The notes under the pieces were generated by a model. That model was not told the DNA's origin, made no database searches, and saw only the letters and a program-made list of their open reading frames with translations. From the NCBI RefSeq assembly GCF_012524165.2, contig NZ_JABACJ020000004.1:1-64000 (forward strand): DNA of 64,000 nucleotides, written 5' to 3'. A program made the translations under genes and the position numbers. Positions 16,227 to 25,589 of the stretch are shown piece by piece. The stretch comes from Faecalicatena faecalis (GTDB taxonomy: Bacteria > Bacillota > Clostridia > Lachnospirales > Lachnospiraceae). The stretch's first letter is position 1; every line of letters starts with the position of its first letter.

Positions 16227-17303
16227 ATGCGGATTCATGAAATTATCAGAGAAAAGAGAAAGTCATTGGAGCTGACGCAGGAGCAGGCGGCAGTGCGTCT
16301 TGGGGTTACAGCTTCTGCATTCAATAAATGGGAGCGTGGAATCAGTTGTCCAGACATTACGATCCTGCCTGCACTGGCAAGGCTGCTAGAGACAGATTTG
16401 AATACTCTTTTGTCTTTTCAGGAAGAGCTTACGAATGAGGAAATCGCTTTGTGGTGCAGCCAGATTTCAGAGATCTTAATGAAAGATGGGTTTGAGAAGG
16501 CATATGAGATGGGAATGGAGAAGGTCCGTGAGTATCCAGGCAGTGGAGCACTTTTGTTTAACGTGGCAGGAACTCTGGAGGGGGGACTCCAGATATTTGC
16601 AGAGGGGATAGACGAGGAGAAGAAACAGAAGTATTTGGAAGAACTGGAAGTATTATATGAGCGGGCGGCTAAGAGCAAGGAGGAGTCCGTACGCATACAG
16701 GCCAATGCACTGCTGGCAGCGAAGTGCATGAACCGGGAAGACTACGATGGGGCACAGGAGCGGATCGAGCTTCTGCCGGACCCATCCTGGAAGAATAAAA
16801 GGCAGATGCAGGCTCAGTTATATGTTCGGACGGGGCGCTATGATGAGGCAGTACGTCTCAAGGAAACGGAAATCCTGGAATCTGTCAACGATATTTATTC
16901 CAATCTGTTGAGTTTGATGGAGATTGCAGTCAAGGAAAAGCGGATAGAGGATGCCGGATATTTTACTGAAAAAGCAGTTCAGACCATTCAGTTATATGAA
17001 ATGTGGGAATATTCTGCCGGGGTGGCCCAGTTCCAACTGGCTGTCTCAAAGCGGGACAAGCATGGGACGATTGGAGCCTTAAAGAAAATGCTGCCTTCCT
17101 TGGAAAAAGGATGGCAGCCGGGTGAATCCAGGCTGTATGAACATATTGGCGAGAAAAAGGAAAGCATAGGGCGTGGAGAGTATTGGCAGGCCTTTACCCA
17201 GAAGATCGTGGAAGGGTTAAAGACAGATGAGGACATGGAATTCTTAAGAGAGGATGAGGAATTCCTAAGAATTGTAAAGAGATATGAAAGCAGTATTCAT
17301 TAG
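16227..17303 (+). CDS. XRE-family regulator with TPR-like C-terminal domain
   Basis: A 358-residue regulator. Residues about 3-60 form the helix-turn-helix (LTQEQAAVRLGVTASAFNKWERGISCPDITILPALARLL). The remaining 290 residues are helical hairpins of TPR type. The ATG follows AAAAGGAGG. It is the intact counterpart of the disrupted gene at 7121. Family members respond to peptides or regulate nearby transporters; no such gene is immediately downstream here. The 174-base gap before it holds no recognisable signal. Confidence 0.88.
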   Translation: MRIHEIIREKRKSLELTQEQAAVRLGVTASAFNKWERGISCPDITILPALARLLETDLNTLLSFQEELTNEEIALWCSQISEILMKDGFEKAYEMGMEKVREYPGSGALLFNVAGTLEGGLQIFAEGIDEEKKQKYLEELEVLYERAAKSKEESVRIQANALLAAKCMNREDYDGAQERIELLPDPSWKNKRQMQAQLYVRTGRYDEAVRLKETEILESVNDIYSNLLSLMEIAVKEKRIEDAGYFTEKAVQTIQLYEMWEYSAGVAQFQLAVSKRDKHGTIGALKKMLPSLEKGWQPGESRLYEHIGEKKESIGRGEYWQAFTQKIVEGLKTDEDMEFLREDEEFLRIVKRYESSIH

Positions 17304-17392
17304 GTGAGCACAGAGGGCTGTAAAGTAGTCTGTGTTTGCAAGTGAGCAGCAAAGTGGACTGAGAATGTCCGCGGGACAAGGAGGACAGTCAG

Positions 17393-18301
17393 ATGAAGAT
17401 TGATCGTTTAATAGGAATTCTATCGATATTGCTTCAGCAGGAAAAGGTGACTGCACCTTATCTGGCCGAAAAGTTTGAGGTGTCGAGAAGGACGATCAAC
17501 CGGGATATCGAGGTGCTGTGTAAGGCAGGAATCCCTTTAGTGACGACCCAGGGGGCAGGAGGCGGAATCTCGATTATGGATGGTTACCGGATGGATAAGA
17601 CCTTGCTGACATCCGCGGATATGCGGGCAATCCTGGCAGGTCTTCGGAGCTTGGACAGTGTTTCAGGCAGCAACCGTTATCAGCAGCTTATGGATAAGCT
17701 CTCCTTGGAGAATTCTTCAGTGCTGACGTCCAATCAACATATCGTAATCGATCTGTCCTCCTGGTACAAAAATTCATTAGCGCCTAAGATCGAACTGATT
17801 CAGAGAGCAATTGACAGAAACGAATTGCTTTCTTTTTCTTATTATGCACCAGGTGGTGAGAGTATAAGGACCCTGGAGCCGTATCTTCTTGTTTTCCAAT
17901 GGGCGTCTTGGTACGTATGGGGATACTGCCTGTCCAGACAGGACTACCGGATGTTCAAGCTGAACAGGATGCCCGAGATAAAGGGGACAGGGGAGATATT
18001 TACGCCCCGGCAGCTGCCCGAGTTCAGGATTCAAAATGAGGAGATTTTTCCGGCTATGATTGATGTAAAAGCGCTCTTTGAGCCAGAAATGAAATGGAGG
18101 CTGATTGAGGAGTACGGGATTGATAGTTTTCAGAAGATGGAGGATGGGAAGCTTCTTTTTCAGTTTGGATTCATGGATAAGGAGAGTGTATTTGGCTGGA
18201 TGTTGAGTTTCGGAGATCATGCAGAGCTGTTGGAGCCATCTGATCTGAGAAAAGAGTTGGAACAGATGTTAAAGCGGATGCAGAAAAAATACAAATCATG
18301 A
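17393..18301 (+). CDS. WYL-domain transcriptional regulator (DeoR-like HTH)
   Basis: A 302-residue regulator with an N-terminal HTH_11 winged helix (residues about 3-58, KVTAPYLAEKFEVSRRTINRDIEVL). A WYL domain at about residues 135-215 contains LSFSYYA and WYVWGYCLSRQDYRMFKLNRM. A C-terminal WCX-like extension ends the protein. WYL domains sense ligands such as nucleic acids or nucleotides. An AAGGAGG site precedes the ATG. The GyrI-like gene lies 63 bases downstream and is its probable partner. Confidence 0.9.
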   Translation: MKIDRLIGILSILLQQEKVTAPYLAEKFEVSRRTINRDIEVLCKAGIPLVTTQGAGGGISIMDGYRMDKTLLTSADMRAILAGLRSLDSVSGSNRYQQLMDKLSLENSSVLTSNQHIVIDLSSWYKNSLAPKIELIQRAIDRNELLSFSYYAPGGESIRTLEPYLLVFQWASWYVWGYCLSRQDYRMFKLNRMPEIKGTGEIFTPRQLPEFRIQNEEIFPAMIDVKALFEPEMKWRLIEEYGIDSFQKMEDGKLLFQFGFMDKESVFGWMLSFGDHAELLEPSDLRKELEQMLKRMQKKYKS

Positions 18302-18364
18302 CATATAGATGTCGTGTTTCGTGTGGTAACCTTGATTTATCACAAGAAGGGAAGGTTATATCAC

Positions 18365-18820
18365 ATGGAATACGAATTAGTAAAGTTACAGGAAAAGAAG
18401 GCTGCGGGCTTGCGTGCAAGGACCAATAATTTTTCACCGGATATGGGCATGGTGATCGGGGGATTGTGGCAGCGTTTTTATCAGGAGGATATCTACGGTC
18501 AGATCCCTGGGAAAGTGACTGGTAAGGCTCTTGGTGTATATTCTGGATATGCGGGCGATGAAAAAGCGGATTATGACATCTCTGTTGCCTGTGAAATCGA
18601 TGGGACAGGAGATATGCCCCAGGACGTGACGCTTTTTACAATACCAGAGGGAAATTATGCAAAATTTATTGTGAAAGGGAATGTACAGACAGCCGTTTCA
18701 GAATTTTGGCAGGAGCTCTGGAAGATGGATCTTGAACGTACCTTTGTATGTGATTTCGAAGAGTATCAAGATAGTGAGATGGATGAGGCAGAGATCCATT
18801 TGTATATTGGCGTGAAGTAA
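18365..18820 (+). CDS. GyrI-like/AraC effector-binding small-molecule-binding protein
   Basis: A 151-residue protein covering a single GyrI-like (Bacterial transcription activator effector-binding) domain: VKLQEKKAAGLRAR at the start, a central LGVYSGYAGDEKADYDISVACEI and a final EIHLYIGVK. Such stand-alone domains bind or hydrolyse small hydrophobic cationic compounds. The ATG at 18365 is chosen because GGGAAGG precedes it and the domain starts there. It directly follows a WYL regulator, a pairing often seen in Firmicutes. Confidence 0.82.
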   Translation: MEYELVKLQEKKAAGLRARTNNFSPDMGMVIGGLWQRFYQEDIYGQIPGKVTGKALGVYSGYAGDEKADYDISVACEIDGTGDMPQDVTLFTIPEGNYAKFIVKGNVQTAVSEFWQELWKMDLERTFVCDFEEYQDSEMDEAEIHLYIGVK

Positions 18821-18964
18821 GAAAAAGTGAAATGAAAATCTGAAGCTTTTAAGAAATAAAGAATTTTATCGTATATATTGAAAATAGCGTAATTACAGCA
18901 ATAGACTCGAGTTCAATTAGACTGTCGTCTAGTTTTTGCGGACTGAAAAAATGACGGAAATTGC

Positions 18965-18992
18965 TTGACAAATCATAAAATGTGGGTAAAAT
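18965..18992 (+). promoter_or_regulatory. Sigma-A-like promoter before a small ORF
   Basis: A consensus -35 TTGACA (18965-18970) stands 16 bases before TAAAAT (18987-18992). The predicted transcript starts near 19000 and leads into the 46-codon ORF at 19045, ending at the hairpin at 19228. Confidence 0.55.
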
Positions 18993-19044
18993 AAAAGCAA
19001 CTAATGGAAACCAGATGACCACACGAATGAATGGAGTTGCAGTG

Positions 19045-19185
19045 ATGGAAGTGAAATTTTACAGTTTTGACATCATGAATCAGTTTGATCAGACTCTGCC
19101 GTTTGCTGACAGTGTTGTTTTTATGCCGTGCGTTCCCAGTCCCTTTGGGGTATGCGCAGAGTATAAAAATGAATATTGGCAGTAA
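19045..19185 (+). CDS. Small hypothetical protein, 46 residues
   Basis: Starts at an ATG 8 bases after GGAG and is framed by a good promoter (18965) and a terminator (19228), so it could be a real monocistronic small gene. The protein begins MEVKFYSFD and has two cysteines and three prolines near its centre (VVFMPCVPSPFGVC). No family is recognised. The KFYSF start loosely recalls some NUDIX proteins, but nothing downstream supports that. It may be a gene remnant. Longer in-frame starts upstream (18982) overlap the promoter and are rejected. Confidence 0.4.
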   Translation: MEVKFYSFDIMNQFDQTLPFADSVVFMPCVPSPFGVCAEYKNEYWQ

Positions 19186-19227
19186 AGAGGATATCGTTGT
19201 GCTGAATGTCTTGTATGGATAAAATAC

Positions 19228-19267
19228 AAAGGATGGAAGTGTAGCAATATGCTTCTATCCTTTTTGC
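19228..19267 (+). terminator. Intrinsic terminator
   Basis: The stem AAAGGATGGAAG (19228-19239) pairs with CTTCTATCCTTT (19252-19263) with one G-T wobble, and the T-run continues to 19265. It ends the small transcription unit and insulates proB. Confidence 0.7.
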
Positions 19268-19399
19268 TTTTCTGGATTCTGTGATGGCTGCAGAGGTCGG
19301 GGAAGGCGGCATAAAAGAAGAGGCGGAATCATATCCGGCTCTTTTTTTCTTTCAAAAGCGAAAGGACATGGCACAGAGAATAGAAAGGGATGGCAGAGA

Positions 19400-20389
19400 A
19401 TGATGGATAGAAAAGAAATTTTAGGAAGTAAGAAAAGAATTGTAATTAAAGTAGGTACCACGACAATCACTTATGATGAAACTGGAAATATCAACTTAGA
19501 TAAGCTGGAAAAGTTTGTAAGAATTCTGATTAATCTTCGCAATAAGGGCAGAGAAGTCATTGTTGTGTCCTCCGGGGCGGTCGGAATCGGAAGAAATGTC
19601 CTGGGTCTTGCTGAAAGGCCGGAGACAGAAGCGGCAAAGCAGGCATGTGCAGCAGTCGGTCAGGGGCGTCTGATGATGATTTATGAAAAATTATTTAATG
19701 AATACAGCCAATTGACGGCACAGGTGCTTCTGACCAAGGAATCGATTACCAATGAAGAGTGCAGGAAGAATGCCAGACAGACATTTGATGAACTGTTCCG
19801 CATGAATGTGGTTCCGATCGTGAATGAAAATGATGCCATATCTGTAGATGAACTTTCCTACGGTAATTTTGGTGACAACGACACTCTGGCCGCTTATGTG
19901 GCAAACCTTGTAAATGCGGACCTTTTGATTCTGATGTCGGATATCGAAGGGCTGTATACGGACGACCCAAAGAAGAATCCGAACGCGAGATTTATCCATA
20001 CCGTTGTCGAAATTGATGAAAACTTGGAACAGATGGCAAAAGGAGCTTCCAATGATTTGGGGACAGGTGGTATGTCGACCAAGATTGAAGCGGCTAAAAT
20101 CGCTACAGCGTGCGGTGCGGATATGATTATTGCGAACGGCAACAATATTTATTCCATCAACGACATTATGGCAGGAAAGAAGGTAGGAACTCTCTTTTTG
20201 TCCAGAGAGCACGGGGAAGCGTTGGAGAATGAACTCGCACCTCAGCGTGCCATGTACCGGAGACAGGCGAAGAGGCAGAAGAAGGGAGAAAACAGTCAAA
20301 TTAAGAATCAGGAAATGAATCATATGGAACTCGCAATTGATATGATAGGAGGGCATTATGGGCAGTTATATGGAAATATTGGGCAGTAG
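19400..20389 (+). CDS. proB: Glutamate 5-kinase
   Basis: A 329-residue enzyme that phosphorylates L-glutamate with ATP in the first step of proline synthesis. The amino-acid kinase fold is clear: [12 protein letters not shown] near residue 12, VSSGAVGIG near 54, [11 protein letters not shown] near 137, [12 protein letters not shown] near 154 and [15 protein letters not shown] near 220. The kinase domain ends near residue 270. The C-terminal PUA domain of E. coli ProB is absent, and a 55-residue basic tail runs 32 bases into proA. Proline feedback at the kinase domain would be expected. Confidence 0.94.
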   Translation: MMDRKEILGSKKRIVIKVGTTTITYDETGNINLDKLEKFVRILINLRNKGREVIVVSSGAVGIGRNVLGLAERPETEAAKQACAAVGQGRLMMIYEKLFNEYSQLTAQVLLTKESITNEECRKNARQTFDELFRMNVVPIVNENDAISVDELSYGNFGDNDTLAAYVANLVNADLLILMSDIEGLYTDDPKKNPNARFIHTVVEIDENLEQMAKGASNDLGTGGMSTKIEAAKIATACGADMIIANGNNIYSINDIMAGKKVGTLFLSREHGEALENELAPQRAMYRRQAKRQKKGENSQIKNQEMNHMELAIDMIGGHYGQLYGNIGQ

Positions 20390-21605
20390 GGCAAAGGAGG
20401 CATCAAGGTTCGCAGGAAAGCTTGCAACAAATGAGAAGAATCGGGTGCTTCTGTCAGTGGCAGATGAATTATGCCAGAAGACGGAGTCGATTCTTAACGA
20501 AAACGAAAAGGATCTTACAGCCGCAAAAGAGCATGGAATGAAAGCGTCACTGATTGACCGTCTGCGTCTGAGTGAGCAGCGAATCCTTGATATGGCAGAA
20601 GGGCTGCGCCAGATTGCAGCCCTGGACGACCCGATCGGAGAGGTCTTATCTATGAAAACGAGGCCGAACGGACTGCGAATCGGGAAAAAAAGAGTTCCAT
20701 TGGGGGTGGTGGGAATCATCTATGAATCCAGGCCCAATGTGACTGCAGATGCGTTCGGACTTTGCTTCAAGACGGGGAATGCAGTGATTTTAAGAGGCGG
20801 GAGCGATGCGATCTATTCCAATAAGGCGATTGTCCATGCCATAAAAGAAGGGCTGCGCAAGGAAAAGCTTCCGCAGGACTTGATTCTGTATGTGGAGGAC
20901 ACAAGCAGAGAAGCAGTGAATGAGATGATGAAGCTGCATGGTTACATTGATGTGCTAATACCAAGAGGTGGCGCAGGGCTGATTTCCAGTGTTGTTCAGA
21001 ACAGTACTGTGCCAGTGATTGAGACAGGAACTGGAAATTGCCACATTTATGTAGATGAATATGCTGATCTGAGCATGGCGGTGGATATCATCGAAAATGC
21101 GAAAACGCAGAGGATGGGCGTATGCAATGCCTGTGAATCGCTGGTAATCCATGTAAGCGTGGCAGAGCAGGCCCTCCCTATGATTGTCAGCCGTCTGAAA
21201 AAGCATGGGGTGGAAATTCGGGGAGATGAGACAGCCTGTGAATATTGTGAAGAAATCATCCCTGCATCAGAGGAAGACTGGGGAATGGAATATCTGGATG
21301 CGGTCATTTCGGTGAAGGTGGTGAATTCACTAAATGAAGCAATCCGCCATATCAATACCTATAATACCGGACATTCCGAATCCATTATTACTGAGCATTA
21401 CAGGAATGCTATGCAGTTTCAGGATGAAGTCGACGCGGCGGCCGTATATGTCAACGCCTCGACTCGGTTTACAGATGGGTTCGAATTCGGGTTCGGAGCA
21501 GAGATCGGAATTAGTACTCAGAAGCTTCATGCCAGAGGTCCTATGGGGCTGGAAGCATTGACGACCACGAAATACATCATATTCGGGGACGGGCAGATTC
21601 GTTGA
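20358..21605 (+). CDS. proA: Gamma-glutamyl phosphate reductase
   Basis: A 415-residue NADPH-dependent enzyme reducing glutamyl-5-phosphate to the semialdehyde, the second step of proline synthesis. It has the aldehyde dehydrogenase fold: [32 protein letters not shown] near residues 116-147 (cofactor binding), [16 protein letters not shown] near 222, and the catalytic cysteine in [14 protein letters not shown] near 255. [19 protein letters not shown] near 370 is the ProA signature. The start is set by AGGAGGG before the ATG at 20358, which overlaps proB. Confidence 0.96.
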   Translation: MGSYMEILGSRAKEASRFAGKLATNEKNRVLLSVADELCQKTESILNENEKDLTAAKEHGMKASLIDRLRLSEQRILDMAEGLRQIAALDDPIGEVLSMKTRPNGLRIGKKRVPLGVVGIIYESRPNVTADAFGLCFKTGNAVILRGGSDAIYSNKAIVHAIKEGLRKEKLPQDLILYVEDTSREAVNEMMKLHGYIDVLIPRGGAGLISSVVQNSTVPVIETGTGNCHIYVDEYADLSMAVDIIENAKTQRMGVCNACESLVIHVSVAEQALPMIVSRLKKHGVEIRGDETACEYCEEIIPASEEDWGMEYLDAVISVKVVNSLNEAIRHINTYNTGHSESIITEHYRNAMQFQDEVDAAAVYVNASTRFTDGFEFGFGAEIGISTQKLHARGPMGLEALTTTKYIIFGDGQIR

Positions 21606-21666
21606 ATGTGTAACTGTTCACAGTTGGATAGAAGAATTATGAAAAAGGAATTATAAAAAAGTTTTG

Positions 21667-21718
21667 AATAACACTTGCATAATATACAATACAGATGTAT
21701 AATTATGCAAGTGTTATT
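21667..21718 (+). promoter_or_regulatory. ARG-box-like inverted repeat overlapping the argC promoter
   Basis: A near-perfect 22-bp inverted repeat pairs 21667-21688 with 21696-21718, one base bulged. The right half contains TGTATAATTATGCA (21696-21709) and the left half TGCATAATATACA (21677-21689); both resemble ArgR boxes (TG-AT-rich-CA palindromes). A perfect -10 TATAAT (21698-21703) lies inside the right box, with TTGCAT 17 bases upstream. ArgR bound there would shut the promoter of argC. The same repeat might end proBA transcription, though it is AT-rich. The rest of the 204-base gap shows no gene. Confidence 0.6.
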
Positions 21719-21809
21719 TATGTTTATTCAAAGTCCTATGACATTCACTTTACTTCATGTGAAAAGAGGTTTATGATAATAAATTAGAAAAAGAAAGGAA
21801 GTTTTACGT

Positions 21810-22850
21810 ATGATTAAGGTAGGAATTATTGGATCAACAGGCTATGCAGGCGGCGAGCTTGTGAGAATTCTGACAGGGCATAAAGAGGCAGAGATCGTCT
21901 GGTATGGTTCCAGAAGTTATATAGATAAGAAGTACGCACAGGTCTACCAGAACATGTTCCAGATTGTAGATGCGGTCTGTATGGATGATAATATGGAGGA
22001 GCTGGCAGGACAGGTGGATGTCATTTTTACGGCAACGCCCCAGGGACTTTGTGCATCACTTGTGAATGAGGAGATCTTATCGAAGGTTAAGATTATAGAT
22101 CTGAGTGCAGATTTCAGAATAAAAGATGTATCTGTGTATGAAAAATGGTACGGCATTGAGCATAAGAGCCCGGAATTTATTAAGGAAGCTGTCTACGGCC
22201 TCTGTGAGATCAACCGGGAGGACGTAAAGAAGGCAAGACTGGTGGCGAATCCGGGATGCTATACGACCTGTTCGATTCTGACAGCGTACCCACTGGCAAA
22301 GGAAGGGCTGATCGATATGAGCACACTGATCATCGATGCGAAGTCTGGTACATCGGGTGCAGGAAGGGGAGCTAAGCTTGCGAACCTTTACTGTGAGGTG
22401 AATGAAAATATCAAGGCATACGGTGTGGCAACACACAGACATACCCCTGAGATCGAGGAGCAGTTAGGATATGCTGCGGGAGAAAAGGTCCTTTTGAATT
22501 TTACGCCCCATCTGGTGCCGATGAACAGAGGAATCCTTGCCACAGAATATGCAAAGCTGACCAAAGAGGTTACATATGAAGAAGTGAAAGCCATCTATGA
22601 TAAATATTATGCAGATGAAAAGTTTGTCCGTGTACTGGATAAGGATGTGTGCCCAGAGACGAAATGGGTGGAAGGCAGCAATTATGTGGATATCAACTTT
22701 AAAATTGATGAGCGAACCGGACGTATTATCATGATGGGAGCAATGGATAATCTGGTAAAGGGGGCAGCAGGGCAGGCAGTTCAGAATATGAACCTGATGT
22801 TCGGATTGAAAGAAACAGAAGGTCTTGAGCTTGTACCGATGTTCCCGTAA
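21810..22850 (+). CDS. argC: N-acetyl-gamma-glutamyl-phosphate reductase
   Basis: A 346-residue NADPH enzyme, the third step of arginine synthesis. The N-terminal GSTGYAGGELVRIL near residue 8 binds the cofactor. The active site is NPGCYTTCSILTAYPL with the catalytic cysteine at about residue 150, and HRHTPEIEEQLG near 209 supplies the conserved histidine. The length fits the type 1 enzyme. It opens the arg operon behind the ARG-box promoter and has an AAAGGAAG site. Confidence 0.96.
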   Translation: MIKVGIIGSTGYAGGELVRILTGHKEAEIVWYGSRSYIDKKYAQVYQNMFQIVDAVCMDDNMEELAGQVDVIFTATPQGLCASLVNEEILSKVKIIDLSADFRIKDVSVYEKWYGIEHKSPEFIKEAVYGLCEINREDVKKARLVANPGCYTTCSILTAYPLAKEGLIDMSTLIIDAKSGTSGAGRGAKLANLYCEVNENIKAYGVATHRHTPEIEEQLGYAAGEKVLLNFTPHLVPMNRGILATEYAKLTKEVTYEEVKAIYDKYYADEKFVRVLDKDVCPETKWVEGSNYVDINFKIDERTGRIIMMGAMDNLVKGAAGQAVQNMNLMFGLKETEGLELVPMFP

Positions 22851-22889
22851 GAAAAGGCAGAAGAGTGAACTGGAAATGTGAGGAGAAAT

Positions 22890-23336
22890 ATGGTACGTAT
22901 AATGACAATAGAAGACTATGACGGAGTATATGCATTGTGGATGAAGATTAAAGGTTTTGGCATCCGCAGTATCGATGATTCCAGGGAAGGAGTGAGACGG
23001 TTCCTCAAAAGAAATCCCACGACAAGTGTTGTTGCAGTGGAGGATGGGAAGATCGTCGGCAGTATCCTCTGCGGGCATGATGGAAGACGAGGATGTCTGT
23101 ATCATGTGTGCGTCGATGAAGCATACCGAAGAAGAGGTATTGGAAAAGCCATGGTAGTCATGGCGATGGAGGCTTTAAGAAAAGAAGAGATCAGTAAGGT
23201 GTCCCTGATTGCATTTACGAAGAATGATGTGGGAAATGCATTCTGGAATACAATTGGATGGACAGAGAGACTTGACCTGAATTATTACGATTTCGTATTG
23301 AACAAAGAAAACATAACCGCTTTCGTTGAAGGATAA
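22890..23336 (+). CDS. GNAT-family N-acetyltransferase in the arg operon
   Basis: A 148-residue acetyltransferase with the acetyl-CoA loop YRRRGIGKAMV near residue 78, preceded by LYHVCVDEA. The ATG at 22890 follows GAGGAG and is preferred to one at 22878. It sits inside the arginine operon between argC and argJ with gaps of 39 and 60 bases, hence probably co-regulated. It might provide N-acetylglutamate (an ArgA-like role), but the bifunctional ArgJ next to it would make that redundant. RimI-like protein acetylation is an alternative. Confidence 0.8.
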   Translation: MVRIMTIEDYDGVYALWMKIKGFGIRSIDDSREGVRRFLKRNPTTSVVAVEDGKIVGSILCGHDGRRGCLYHVCVDEAYRRRGIGKAMVVMAMEALRKEEISKVSLIAFTKNDVGNAFWNTIGWTERLDLNYYDFVLNKENITAFVEG

Positions 23337-23396
23337 GACCTTGCGGGAATAAAAGCAGATAACAGAGAAAAGCAGAGTAAGAAAGGATGGAACAAA

Positions 23397-24620
23397 ATGA
23401 AGATCATCAAAGGCGGAGTGACCGCAGCAAAAGGATTTGAAGCAGCATCAACAGCAGCAGGAATCAAGTATAAAGACCGCACGGACATGGCTCTTATATA
23501 TAGTAAGAAACCGTGTAAGACAGCAGGAACATTTACTGCGAATGTTGTAAAGGCAGCGCCGGTAAAATGGGATAGAAATGTTGTGGAGAGCGGTGTGAAA
23601 TCCCAGGCAGTCATTGTAAATTCAGGAATTGCCAATGCATGTACCGGTGAGGAAGGATATGGATATTGTAAAGAAACAGCAGAGGCGGCGGCAAAGGCCC
23701 TTGGCATTGATGCAGAAGGGGTTCTGGTCGGTTCTACGGGTGTCATTGGAATGCAGATGCCGATCGAGAAGCTGAAAAATGGAATTGTGAAGCTGGCAGA
23801 AGGGAAGAGCAAAGACATAGAAAGCGGAACTCTGGCAGCTAAGGCAATCATGACGACGGATACCTATGAAAAGGAAATCGCCGTGACGATCGAGGTGGGA
23901 GATAGAACAGTGACCATCGGAGGAATGGCAAAGGGGTCTGGTATGATTCATCCGAATATGTGTACTATGCTTTCCTTTATTACGACGGATGCTGCCATCT
24001 CTAAGAAGGCTCTTCAGGCAGCACTGAGCGAGGATGTCAACGATACATATAATATGATTTCCGTAGACGGAGATACCTCTACCAATGATACGGTACTGCT
24101 TTTAGCGAACGGTATGGCAAAGAATGAGAAGATTAAATATGATACAGAAGATTATAAGAAGTTTGCCGAGGCTCTTCATGTAGTGAATGAATACCTTGCA
24201 AAGAAAATCGCAGGGGATGGGGAAGGTGCGACCGCACTCTTCGAGGTTCAAGTCATGGGAGCATCTACGAAGGAACAGGCAAAGATCATTGCAAAATCAA
24301 TCGTCTGCTCCAATTTGACGAAGACTGCTATTGCAGGACACGATGCCAACTGGGGACGTATTCTGTGCGCCATGGGATATTCAGGGGCAGAGTTCGACCC
24401 GGAGAAAGTAGATTTATTCTTTGAAAGTAAAGCCGGGAAAATTCAAATCTGTGAAAATGGTACAGCAGTAGCTTATAGTGAGGAAAAGGCGACAGAGATC
24501 CTTTCACAGCCGGAAGTAAAGGCGGTCGCAGATATCAAGGAAGGATCTGAAAAAGCAACTGCATGGGGCTGTGATCTGACACACGGATACATCGATATCA
24601 ATGCGGATTACCGTAGTTAA
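23397..24620 (+). CDS. argJ: Bifunctional glutamate N-acetyltransferase/amino-acid acetyltransferase
   Basis: A 407-residue ArgJ that recycles the acetyl group from N-acetylornithine to glutamate and may also use acetyl-CoA. The precursor self-cleaves before the nucleophilic threonine. Here the site reads MIHPNMCTML with Thr190, so the residue before the cut is Cys rather than the usual Ala. Other motifs are VNSGIANACTGEEG near residue 75, STGVIGMQMP near 113, KGSGM near 179 and GHDANWGRIL near 315. The full length and intact oxyanion TG pair argue that it is functional. Confidence 0.95.
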   Translation: MKIIKGGVTAAKGFEAASTAAGIKYKDRTDMALIYSKKPCKTAGTFTANVVKAAPVKWDRNVVESGVKSQAVIVNSGIANACTGEEGYGYCKETAEAAAKALGIDAEGVLVGSTGVIGMQMPIEKLKNGIVKLAEGKSKDIESGTLAAKAIMTTDTYEKEIAVTIEVGDRTVTIGGMAKGSGMIHPNMCTMLSFITTDAAISKKALQAALSEDVNDTYNMISVDGDTSTNDTVLLLANGMAKNEKIKYDTEDYKKFAEALHVVNEYLAKKIAGDGEGATALFEVQVMGASTKEQAKIIAKSIVCSNLTKTAIAGHDANWGRILCAMGYSGAEFDPEKVDLFFESKAGKIQICENGTAVAYSEEKATEILSQPEVKAVADIKEGSEKATAWGCDLTHGYIDINADYRS

Positions 24621-24689
24621 ATAATGAGGGCATAGGAATAGATAGTATTCGTTTGCAGGACTGGAAAGAGAGTCAGGAGGGAGAATCTT

Positions 24690-25589
24690 ATGAACGACAA
24701 TATGCAGCAATATCTGGATAAGGCACAGGTCTTGATTGAAGCACTTCCATATATCCAGCGTTTTAACCGCAAGATCATCGTAGTAAAATACGGTGGAAGT
24801 GCTATGATCGATGAGGAATTAAAGAAGCAGGTGATCGAGGATGTCACACTGCTCAAGCTGGTCGGCTTCAAACCGATCATTGTACATGGAGGCGGGAAGG
24901 AAATCAGCCGATGGGTAAACAAGGTAGGGATGGAACCACATTTCATCAACGGCCTGCGTGTCACAGATGCGGATACAATGGAGGTCGCAGAGATGGTGCT
25001 GGGCAAGGTAAATAAGAGCCTGGTACAGCTCGTAGAGGAGCTGGGTGTACGTGCAATTGGAATCAGCGGCAAGGATGGCGGACTCTTAAAGGTTGACAAA
25101 AAGTATTCGAATGGGGAAGACATCGGATTTGTAGGAGAAGTCAAAGAAGTCAATGCTGATATCTTATATGATCTTCTGGAAAAGGACTTTCTTCCAATCG
25201 TGTGTCCGGTCGGAATGGATGATGAATTCAATACATACAATATCAATGCAGATGATGCTGCCTGTGCGATTGCACGTGCCGTAAAAGCGGAAAAGCTGGC
25301 ATTCTTGACAGATATTGAAGGCGTATATAAGGACCCGGATGATCCTAAGACACTGATTTCTGAACTCTGGGTAGAAGAAGCACAGAAGCTGATGAAGGAA
25401 GGGTATATTGGCGGTGGAATGCTGCCGAAGCTGCAGAATTGCATCGATGCTATTGAAAGTGGTGTTTCAAGGGTGCATATACTGGATGGAAGGATTCCGC
25501 ATTGTCTATTGTTGGAGATCTTTACGAATAAAGGAATCGGGACCGCAATTTTGAATGGGGAGGAAAGCAGGTATTATCATGGTGAATAG
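24690..25589 (+). CDS. argB: Acetylglutamate kinase
   Basis: A 299-residue amino-acid kinase that phosphorylates N-acetylglutamate. The N-terminal VVKYGGSAM near residue 31 binds [17 protein letters not shown] near 65 binds the substrate, and [14 protein letters not shown] and [15 protein letters not shown] complete the fold. The N-terminal extension of about 25 residues before the kinase core is the helix seen in arginine-sensitive hexameric enzymes, so feedback inhibition is likely. The 3' end overlaps argD by 11 bases. Confidence 0.96.
   Translation: MNDNMQQYLDKAQVLIEALPYIQRFNRKIIVVKYGGSAMIDEELKKQVIEDVTLLKLVGFKPIIVHGGGKEISRWVNKVGMEPHFINGLRVTDADTMEVAEMVLGKVNKSLVQLVEELGVRAIGISGKDGGLLKVDKKYSNGEDIGFVGEVKEVNADILYDLLEKDFLPIVCPVGMDDEFNTYNINADDAACAIARAVKAEKLAFLTDIEGVYKDPDDPKTLISELWVEEAQKLMKEGYIGGGMLPKLQNCIDAIESGVSRVHILDGRIPHCLLLEIFTNKGIGTAILNGEESRYYHGE

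Noticed and set aside
19045..19185. Assignment of the 46-residue ORF as a NUDIX hydrolase remnant
   Set aside because: Only the KFYSF start is reminiscent. No NUDIX box occurs in any frame downstream.
22464..23105. A 213-codon minus-strand frame opposite argC and the GNAT gene
   Set aside because: Antisense shadow: it crosses two clear plus-strand genes and is His/Cys/Phe-rich without motifs.
24617..25444. A 275-codon minus-strand frame opposite argB
   Set aside because: Its residues are Ser/Ile-rich antisense of a clear argB gene. No start signal or family match is visible.
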